The position numbers and the translations under genes were made by a program. From contig DAOVIU010000029.1 of assembly GCA_030673585.1 (NCBI GenBank), forward strand, positions 1 to 8,973: a stretch of DNA of 8,973 bases, read 5' to 3'. Shown piece by piece: positions 1 through 4,109 of this stretch. The notes under the pieces were generated by a model. It saw only the letters and a list, made by a program, of their open reading frames with translations. It was not told where the DNA came from and did not search any database. Positions within the stretch are counted from its first letter, which is position 1; each line of letters begins with the position of its first letter. Source of the stretch: Pseudomonadota bacterium. GTDB lineage: Bacteria > Desulfobacterota > BSN033 > G020346125.

Positions 1-131
1 CCTTGCGTCAATATTCGAATCCCCGCAAGGGAAGCCAAGGGGTGACTCGACGCCACCATCCCATTTCTACTCATGACGACGGACCGCTTGGCACCAAAAA
101 CCTCTCGCGTCGAGCGGTACTTGAATTCCAT
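1..131 (-). CDS. ggt: Gamma-glutamyltransferase family protein, N-terminal part (runs off the left edge)
   Basis: Only the first 43 codons are in the window. Read on the minus strand from the ATG at 131-129, the protein opens with a short polar stretch and then SVVMSRNGMVASSHPLASLA followed by GIRILTQ. This is the N-terminal signature of gamma-glutamyltransferases (R-x-V-V-x-x-x-x-G-M-V-A-[ST]-S-x-P-L-A-[ST]-x-A-G). The family is an Ntn-hydrolase made as a proenzyme that cleaves itself before a catalytic Thr and transfers or hydrolyses gamma-glutamyl groups such as that of glutathione. The catalytic part is outside the window. The start is well supported, with GGGAGG at 141-136 five bases before the ATG. 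There is no signal peptide, unlike periplasmic E. coli Ggt, so this is probably a cytoplasmic member of the family. Such members often act on other substrates, so the exact substrate is unknown. It lies downstream of the SPOR gene on the same strand, 210 bases away. Confidence 0.85.
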   Translation of the reverse strand, partial: MEFKYRSTREVFGAKRSVVMSRNGMVASSHPLASLAGIRILTQ

Positions 132-341
132 GGATGCCTCCCTTCTCCCCTTCGCTATGGCAAAGACACGAGGAGACGAAGATCTTCCGTCCCCGTAGCC
201 CTCCCATATTTGCCGCAGGAATTGAGGCTGTTTTCGTTTTTTATGTGTTGAATGAACCTAAAGGAGGATGAATGGATGCCATCAGGGGTGATAAGGCAAG
301 GGATACCGGATATGAGAAGGTAATCGTCTACGATAAGCCCC
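132..341. other. Intergenic region between ggt-like gene and SPOR gene
   Basis: No gene is recognised here. The region contains a perfect 10-bp palindrome GAAGATCTTC (178-187), about 50 bases upstream of the ggt-like start and flanked by GAC and CGTC. It could be an operator. I find no convincing -35/-10 pair for ggt and no intrinsic terminator after the SPOR gene, so the two genes may be co-transcribed. On the plus strand AAAGGAGG (260-267) precedes an ATG at 272 that opens a 42-codon frame ending at 400, antisense to the SPOR gene's 3' end. That frame matches nothing I know. Confidence 0.35.
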
Positions 342-1190
342 TTACCTCTCCTTTTCCTTTAACTCCCTCACGAAGGAATCTAGTCCCTCCTTCTCCTTGA
401 ATGTCCGAGCAAGGGCCTCAGCCTCTCTCCGAGAGGGAAATCGGCCTACTGACACCCGATACCACGTTCCCCTTTTGGGAATAGAGGCCTCTGCAACAAA
501 GGCCTTGTAACCCTTCTTCTTCAATTTCTCCATAAACCGTTCTGCCCTCACCTTTTTCCTAAAGGACGCTACATTAATGGTAAATCTGCCCACGGGCAGC
601 TTTTGTTCGGGAATGGCCCGGACTTTGGGCTCTTCAACCATGGCAACCTGCGGTTTTCCTTCCTCTTTTTCCTTTGTCCCGGGTGTTATCCCCTCTCGTT
701 CGGGAACTTCGACCTCTTTTTCCTCCTTTAATAACTCCTTTCCACCGAGAATGATCACCTTTTTGTCCGTTCCTCTTTCCCGGATCGTCATCGAGGGCTC
801 CGACGTGCTCGGCTTCTCCCCTTCCTTTTTTCCAAGGAGAGGTGAAACCGTTGGTTCAGTTTTCCTCTCAACCGGAGGAATGGGGTGTTTCATGCGCTTG
901 GCAACGATCCGGGGCTTTCTCACCTCCGGCTTCATAAAGAAGAAAATCGCCAGCACTACAATCCCCATGCCCAAGCAGAGCAGGGCAACGAATATGAGGG
1001 ACCGCTTTGAACGTCCCTGCCTTTTTAGGGAAGCCAGGATTTGGGGAGATGGATCCTCTTCCTTTGGTATTTCTCCTCCTCCCGAGTATTCTTCCTCGAC
1101 CCTCAGGTAGTCTTCCAAGTCCCCATCGGAGAAGACGGGTACCTCCTCGGAGGCGTCCTTCTCCGGCCTCTCGTGGTTGCTATCCTTCAT
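342..1190 (-). CDS. SPOR domain-containing inner-membrane protein
   Basis: This 282-residue protein is probably anchored in the inner membrane with its C-terminus in the periplasm. Residues 1-63 are an acidic cytoplasmic segment ending in a basic patch (KRQGRSKR). Residues 64-86 form a single transmembrane helix. Residues 87-200 are a long low-complexity linker rich in K, E and P. Residues 203-276 are a SPOR domain, with the typical opening FTINVASFRKKVRAERFMEKL and the later WYRVSVGRF strand. SPOR domains bind denuded glycan strands of septal peptidoglycan, as in FtsN and DedD, so a role at the division site or in envelope maintenance is likely. The particular partner cannot be read from the sequence. 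The ATG start has GGAGGG at 1204-1199, eight bases upstream. A good promoter lies just above it, and the preceding csp transcript ends at a terminator, so this gene has its own transcription start. Confidence 0.88.
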   Translation of the reverse strand: MKDSNHERPEKDASEEVPVFSDGDLEDYLRVEEEYSGGGEIPKEEDPSPQILASLKRQGRSKRSLIFVALLCLGMGIVVLAIFFFMKPEVRKPRIVAKRMKHPIPPVERKTEPTVSPLLGKKEGEKPSTSEPSMTIRERGTDKKVIILGGKELLKEEKEVEVPEREGITPGTKEKEEGKPQVAMVEEPKVRAIPEQKLPVGRFTINVASFRKKVRAERFMEKLKKKGYKAFVAEASIPKRGTWYRVSVGRFPSRREAEALARTFKEKEGLDSFVRELKEKER

Positions 1191-1228
1191 TATCTATTCC
1201 CTCCAAAAATGCGAGACCAATTGGTACG

Positions 1229-1257
1229 AGGATAGAGGAAACTTCATTGAAAGTCAA
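1229..1257 (-). promoter_or_regulatory. Promoter of the SPOR gene
   Basis: Read on the minus strand, TTGACT (1257-1252) is followed after exactly 17 bases by TATCCT (1234-1229). That is 5/6 and 4/6 matches to the sigma-70 consensus at ideal spacing. Transcription would start near 1222, giving a leader of about 30 bases that contains the GGAGGG ribosome binding site. The promoter lies between the csp terminator and the SPOR start, which fits independent expression. Confidence 0.6.
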
Positions 1258-1320
1258 CTTCTCGGTATGGGGGATATTCCTCCGAATGGAAATCTCACGA
1301 ACTGGTTTCCCCTTTTCATG

Positions 1321-1359
1321 AAAAAAAAGACCCCGAGGGAAAAAATGAACCTCGGGGTC
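1321..1359 (-). terminator. Intrinsic terminator of the cold-shock gene
   Basis: On the minus strand a perfect 10-bp stem, GACCCCGAGG paired with CCTCGGGGTC (1359-1350 with 1338-1329), closes an 11-base A/T-rich loop. It is followed at once by eight T residues (1328-1321). It begins 25 bases after the csp stop codon. This is a textbook Rho-independent terminator. Confidence 0.93.
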
Positions 1360-1384
1360 AGTGCAGACGCTACTCATCCTTATC

Positions 1385-1588
1385 TCATTCCACCGGCATC
1401 ACATCTGTGGCCTGAAGGCCCTTTTCGCCCTGTGAGATCTCAAATTCGACCTCATCTCCCTCGTGAAGGGTCTTAAATCCCTCTTTCTTAATGGCGGAAT
1501 AGTGGACGAATATGTCATCCCCATCTTCCCGACTGATGAACCCATACCCCTTCTTCTCGCTGAACCATTTAACCCGACCTCTGGCCAT
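1385..1588 (-). CDS. csp: Cold-shock domain protein (CspA family)
   Basis: This 67-residue protein consists of a single cold-shock domain, an OB-fold that binds single-stranded RNA and DNA. Family members act as RNA chaperones, and some as transcription antiterminators. Both nucleic-acid-binding motifs are present: RNP1 as KGYGFI (13-18) and RNP2 as IFVHY (26-30). The opening [15 protein letters not shown] and the closing GLQATDV match the family closely, and the length is standard. The start is firm: GGAAGGGGG (1606-1598) lies nine bases before the ATG. The gene is monocistronic, with the strong terminator just downstream. It is divergent from the HD-protein gene, 277 bases away. The start codon lies inside a 16-bp inverted repeat (separate entry), which implies control of translation at the RNA level. 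Whether it is cold-induced or a constitutive member cannot be told from the protein. Confidence 0.96.
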   Translation of the reverse strand: MARGRVKWFSEKKGYGFISREDGDDIFVHYSAIKKEGFKTLHEGDEVEFEISQGEKGLQATDVMPVE

Positions 1589-1636
1589 TACAACTCACCC
1601 CCTTCCGATAAAAATTCTTTGGTAAGTTGTAATGGC
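1584..1636 (-). promoter_or_regulatory. Start-codon-sequestering hairpin in the csp leader
   Basis: In the csp mRNA, the bases from 1636-1621 (GCCAUUACAACUUACC) pair along their full 16 positions with 1599-1584 (GGUGAGUUGUAAUGGC). Every position pairs, with one G-U. The start AUG (1588-1586) and the spacer before it lie in the 3' arm. The purine-rich Shine-Dalgarno sequence is mostly in the 21-base loop (1620-1600), with its last two G residues paired. Such a stem should block initiation unless it is opened. CspA-family mRNAs are known for leaders whose structure changes with temperature and for autoregulation by Csp binding. That this stem does the same is inference. It could also be a DNA operator with 16-bp arms. 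Confidence 0.7.
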
Positions 1637-1716
1637 TTTCCAGTCTAACACAAAGCCGTACACTCGATGCTAATTGCATGGTCCTCATAATCCTTGAAAA
1701 ACTCCTTACAACTTAC
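1588..1716. repeat. Three copies of an 11-bp motif TTACAACTTAC in the csp upstream region
   Basis: The motif occurs on the plus strand at 1706-1716 (TTACAACTTAC), on the minus strand at 1632-1622 (identical), and on the plus strand at 1588-1598 (TTACAACTCAC, 10/11). In RNA terms the middle copy can pair either with the copy at the csp start codon (16 bp in all) or with the far upstream copy (11 bp, perfect). The two pairings exclude each other. If the transcript starts beyond 1716 this is a possible on/off switch. If it starts between 1706 and 1632, the outer copy acts only as DNA. Confidence 0.6.
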
Positions 1717-1790
1717 TCCGGTGGATCTAACCATCTTTACGGCAGAAAATCAAGGAAAATTTTGGGAAAAACCCTTAAGAGGGGGCTTTG

Positions 1791-1821
1791 TTGACTTAGG
1801 TCAAGGATCGCTTACCATAAT
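1791..1821 (+). promoter_or_regulatory. Putative promoter of the HD-protein gene with an overlapping CRP/FNR-like palindrome
   Basis: TTGACT (1791-1796) can act as -35, with CATAAT (1816-1821, spacer 19) or TACCAT (1813-1818, spacer 16) as -10. Spacing is not ideal for either. The same -35 is the left arm of TTGAC-TTAG-GTCAA (1791-1804), a palindrome of the CRP/FNR-superfamily type (FNR box TTGAT-N4-ATCAA). Its placement over the -35 would suit a repressor, or control of the divergent csp side. Which regulator binds is unknown. Confidence 0.4.
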
Positions 1822-1851
1822 CGAGTTAAATAAATGGTTAAAGATAGATAC

Positions 1852-1865
1852 GGGAGGAATCTCCC
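1852..1865 (+). promoter_or_regulatory. Small hairpin holding the ribosome binding site of the HD-protein gene
   Basis: GGGAG (1852-1856) and CTCCC (1861-1865) form a 5-bp stem with loop GAAT, directly abutting the ATG at 1866. The Shine-Dalgarno sequence GGGAGG is mostly in the stem. The stem is short but GC-rich, so it could dampen translation. The ribosome binding site also supports this start codon. Confidence 0.4.
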
Positions 1866-2600
1866 ATGAAGTGTCCGGGGCAAGATCTAAGGCATTGGAA
1901 ACCAGGGGATATTTTCGACGTTCCCTGCCCTCAGTGTGGAAAGAAGATCGAATTTTTCAAGGATGATGTCCGCCGAAGGTGCAAATCCTGTGGAGCCAAT
2001 GTTGTCAATCCTAAAATCGACTTTGGGTGCGCCCAGTGGTGTGCCTACGCCGAACAATGCCTGGGAAACCTGCCGGCCGAATTAGCAAAAAAGAGAGGGG
2101 AATTCTTACGGGACAGGGTTGCCTCGGAGATGCGGAGGGTTTTTGGAAATGACCGCAAACGCATCAACCACGCCAACAGGGTGGTCCGATTTGCCGAGGA
2201 GATCTTGAGGGAGGAGGAAGGCGATCCAGCCGTGGTCATCGCCGCCTCTTACCTCCATGATATCGGGATCCATGAGGCGGAGAAGAAGTACAATAGCACC
2301 GCTGGGGATTACCAAGAGCGCGAAGGCCCTCCCATCGCCCGGAACATATTGGAGAGGCTGGGGGCGGACAAGAATATGATCGATGAGGTGTGTAATCTCA
2401 TAGCCCACCACCATAGTCCAGGGAAAATCCAAACGCTCAACTTTCAAATCCTCTGGGAAGCCGATTCTCTCGTGAATTTAGAGGAGGCCACCGATAAAAA
2501 GCCTCATCGGGTTACGAAAATGGTCGAAAACACATTCAGGACCGAAACGGGAAAGAGACTGGCAAGAACATTGTTGCTCGATAAACGAAACAACCCCTAA
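1866..2600 (+). CDS. HD-domain metal-dependent phosphohydrolase with N-terminal zinc ribbon
   Basis: This is a 244-residue soluble protein. The N-terminal part (1-66) is Cys-rich: C21-x2-C24 and C39-x2-C42 form a zinc ribbon, followed by C55-x3-C59-x5-C65, with an additional C3. The second cluster could bind another metal or an Fe-S centre, which is inference. Residues about 98-205 are an HD domain with H102, the H131-D132 pair (YLHDIGIHEA), H181 in an HHH triplet and D200 (WEADSLVNL). These are the usual ligands for one or two divalent metals that hydrolyse phosphate esters in nucleotides or related compounds. Its substrate is unknown. It is a single-gene unit, divergent from csp and convergent with the peroxiredoxin gene 32 bases downstream. 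I know similar Cys-rich HD proteins only as uncharacterised proteins of anaerobic bacteria. A fumarate/nitrate- or redox-type regulator is plausible from the upstream palindrome. Confidence 0.85.
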   Translation: MKCPGQDLRHWKPGDIFDVPCPQCGKKIEFFKDDVRRRCKSCGANVVNPKIDFGCAQWCAYAEQCLGNLPAELAKKRGEFLRDRVASEMRRVFGNDRKRINHANRVVRFAEEILREEEGDPAVVIAASYLHDIGIHEAEKKYNSTAGDYQEREGPPIARNILERLGADKNMIDEVCNLIAHHHSPGKIQTLNFQILWEADSLVNLEEATDKKPHRVTKMVENTFRTETGKRLARTLLLDKRNNP

Positions 2601-2632
2601 TAGCGTTGGTGATCCTCGGTCTAAATCATTGC

Positions 2633-3130
2633 TCAGATGGAACATTCAGGGCATTGGCTCTGTATGAATTCAAGCCAGCCCAAAACCTCTTCCAGATCGG
2701 GTATTCGTGTAATCTTATTCGCTATGTGCTGGTAATGAAGCGTTCCGTATCTGTCCGTAACGAATACCGCCGGCAAGGCCGCTCTTCTACCAACATCCCA
2801 ATACGTGTATTCTTCTATTGCTTTCCCTTCAGGATCTGAGAGCAGTGGGTACGGGAGGCCAAGTTCAGTCCCCAATTTTCTGCTTGTCTCTACACCCTCC
2901 GAGGATATGGCCAAAATTTCCGTTTCCACCTTCACCAGCTCTTCGTATCGTACGGCAAACGTTTTCAGCCTCTCCCTGCATGAGGAACACTCGCTCCCGT
3001 GGTAAAAGAGAATGACGAGGTTCTTCCGCATCTTATAGTCCCACAGCTTTACCTCTCTTCCTTGACTTGACGGAAGCGTAAAGGGAGGAACTAATCCATT
3101 AATCTCTAACCGAGGTTCTATGGGTTGCAA
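2633..3130 (-). CDS. Peroxiredoxin-like (AhpC/TSA-fold) protein with an extra C-terminal CxxC
   Basis: The thioredoxin-fold protein has 165 residues from the TTG at 3130-3128. It opens with the PxFxLP segment of redoxins (LVPPFTLPSSQGREVKLWDY). The active site is FYHGSECSSCRERL, with Cys48 and Cys51. Aligned with classical peroxiredoxins (TxxC), Cys51 takes the peroxidatic position and Cys48 replaces the Thr. This CxxC form is typical of the peroxiredoxin-like/redoxin subgroup. Further family marks are LLSDPEGK and LPAVFVTDRYG. Reduction of peroxides or of protein disulfides is likely, in the cytoplasm, since there is no signal peptide. The tail ends in CPECSI, a second CxxC that could resolve the active site or bind metal. 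Two TTG starts are possible. I prefer 3130, preceded by GGGGGAG and AAGG. The longer one at 3166 has no ribosome binding site and would add 12 residues. The gene follows the AbrB-type regulator on the same strand. Confidence 0.82.
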   Translation of the reverse strand: MQPIEPRLEINGLVPPFTLPSSQGREVKLWDYKMRKNLVILFYHGSECSSCRERLKTFAVRYEELVKVETEILAISSEGVETSRKLGTELGLPYPLLSDPEGKAIEEYTYWDVGRRAALPAVFVTDRYGTLHYQHIANKITRIPDLEEVLGWLEFIQSQCPECSI

Positions 3131-3358
3131 GACTACCTTCGCTCCCCCTATATGAGACGACTTCAAGAGGTCTTTTAAGGAAGGGGCATGGAATTATTCT
3201 TTCCCAGCGAAGCGATTTCTCGGCACTCACGGCGAGAAAGATTCCATCATGAATATCTGAAGGCTCAGGTAAATGGAGGGAATTCACCGATCATTTCGGC
3301 AAAAACACGCGTGAAAGGAAAACGAAGCCTTGAACATGCTAATGGGGAACCCCTTCGG
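3131..3358. other. Gap between the AbrB-type regulator and the peroxiredoxin-like gene
   Basis: I see no gene here beyond the possible 12-codon extension of the peroxiredoxin gene. TTTCTCG and CGAGAAA form a 7-bp inverted repeat (about 3219-3242) with a 10-base spacer. It lacks a T-run, so it is not an intrinsic terminator. No convincing promoter is visible on the minus strand, so read-through from the upstream regulator gene is possible. Confidence 0.3.
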
Positions 3359-3682
3359 CTACGCTCTCTTCAGGATAATGCTGTCCTTCCTCTTGGCTAC
3401 CGTGAACGTATCCCCCTCCTTAAACCCAAATCGATCGATCAATACCAGACGGCTGAGAGCAAGGGTTCCCCTCTTTCCTACGGTGAGGACGTTCGTTTTC
3501 CTCTGCCTTTTCTTCTTCCCCCTCTCCCTTGCAATGGCTTTGATCTTTCCTGCTTCAACCAATGCATCAAAATACATCTTCTTCAGGGAGGCCTTGGTCT
3601 GGATACCTAATTCCTTCATGATCTGTTTATCGGTTACCCCTGCCTTAACCATTTCGATAACGTCCTTTGATTTCCGTTTCAT
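3359..3682 (-). CDS. Small transcriptional regulator: HTH-like N-terminus plus AbrB/SpoVT-type C-terminus
   Basis: The protein has 107 residues from the ATG at 3682. Residues 4-47 look like a helix-turn-helix (VTDKQIMKELGIQTKASLKK). A basic hinge (50-63, ARERGKKKRQRK) follows. Residues 66-107 match the swapped-hairpin AbrB/SpoVT fold: LTVGKRGTLALSRLVLIDRF, then GFKEGDTFTV and IILKR. AbrB-type domains bind DNA as dimers or serve as antitoxins (MazE). No toxin gene is adjacent, so a transcription regulator is more likely. The start at 3682 is preferred over the in-frame ATG at 3694 because GGGGGGAGAG lies between them and serves as its ribosome binding site, while nothing precedes 3694. The promoter upstream carries a perfect palindrome, which suggests autoregulation. 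The downstream peroxiredoxin-like gene is a possible target or operon partner. Its effector is unknown. Confidence 0.72.
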   Translation of the reverse strand: MKRKSKDVIEMVKAGVTDKQIMKELGIQTKASLKKMYFDALVEAGKIKAIARERGKKKRQRKTNVLTVGKRGTLALSRLVLIDRFGFKEGDTFTVAKRKDSIILKRA

Positions 3683-3746
3683 CTCTCCCCCCATTTCTGG
3701 ATTGTGTTTTCACTTGCGTCTACTGTGAAGCAGAATAATCAATAAC

Positions 3747-3775
3747 AAAATACAGGAAAGAATTCTTTTTTTCAA
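3747..3775 (-). promoter_or_regulatory. Promoter of the AbrB-type regulator, with a palindromic operator in the spacer
   Basis: On the minus strand TTGAAA (3775-3770) and TATTTT (3752-3747) are 17 bases apart, with 5/6 and 4/6 matches to consensus. Most of the spacer is the perfect 12-bp palindrome AAAGAATTCTTT (3757-3768). An 8-bp inverted repeat, ATCAATAA (3738-3745) and TTATTGAT (3784-3791), flanks the whole promoter with centres 46 bp apart. Start of transcription would be near 3740, about 58 bases before the ATG. A dimeric regulator bound at these sites would occlude RNA polymerase. The natural candidate is the gene's own product. Confidence 0.55.
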
Positions 3776-4109
3776 AGGGGAAATTATTGATAAGCGGAAA
3801 AGGGTTAACGGCAGCGCATGAAGTTACGCCCCCCTTCCCAACCAAATTGAAAGGGATGTATTAACAGTTTTCTGATGAAATCGCCAAAATCCTCCACCGC
3901 CTTTGACGCTCTCCACATGGTATATGATCAGCCGCTTAAAGGATAGGGGTGTGGAAATGAGAGGCCGCCCCAATTGGCCCCAGTATGTCTTCTCTTCAAA
4001 TATCCATTGCAAGCGCTTGTGGATTGGATTACTATTTAACGGCTCTTGAGTTTTTATCTTTTCTCCCTGTTCCCCCCCAACCTGAGACTTTAAGACGGGA
4101 ATATTTGAG
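3776..4109. other. Intergenic region upstream of ribD
   Basis: No gene is recognised in this 334-base stretch. It does not contain the conserved blocks of an FMN riboswitch, which one might expect before a riboflavin gene. A minus-strand frame open from inside ribD down to 3824 (about 100 codons from the ATG at 4129) has no ribosome binding site and no similarity I recognise. Its last part, with segments such as LSFKRLIIYHVESVK, reads somewhat like protein, so it may be a decayed gene end. The right part holds a candidate ribD promoter. Confidence 0.35.
4007..4035 (+). promoter_or_regulatory. Candidate ribD promoter overlapped by a 10-bp palindrome
   Basis: TTGCAA (4007-4012) and TACTAT (4030-4035) are separated by 17 bases, each a 4/6 match to consensus. 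The perfect palindrome CAAGCGCTTG (4010-4019) overlaps the -35 element and could be an operator. The leader to the ribD start would be about 70 bases. Confidence 0.4.

Noticed and set aside
8..30. TTCGAATCC resembling a tRNA T-loop
   Set aside because: The flanking bases do not form a T-stem, and the minus strand codes for the gamma-glutamyltransferase signature here.
3..251. Plus-strand 82-codon frame beginning TTG at 3
   Set aside because: The opposite strand carries the recognisable start of a gamma-glutamyltransferase gene with a ribosome binding site. The plus frame is Arg-rich and matches nothing.
577..1110. Plus-strand 177-codon frame
   Set aside because: It is a shadow of the SPOR gene, whose biased K/E/P codons leave the other strand open.
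1180..1377. Minus-strand 65-codon frame between csp and the SPOR gene
   Set aside because: It runs through the csp terminator and the SPOR promoter and overlaps the SPOR start. There is no family match.
1694..1966. Plus-strand 90-codon frame ahead of the HD gene
   Set aside because: It covers the intergenic control region and overlaps the HD coding sequence in another frame. The TTG start has no ribosome binding site.
3219..3242. Inverted repeat TTTCTCG/CGAGAAA as a terminator of the AbrB-type gene
   Set aside because: It has only 7 bp and no T-tract on either strand, and it is more than 100 bases from the stop codon.
3188..3610. Plus-strand 140-codon frame across the peroxiredoxin/AbrB gap
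   Set aside because: Over half of it is antisense to the AbrB-type gene and no domain is recognisable, despite a purine-rich stretch before its ATG.
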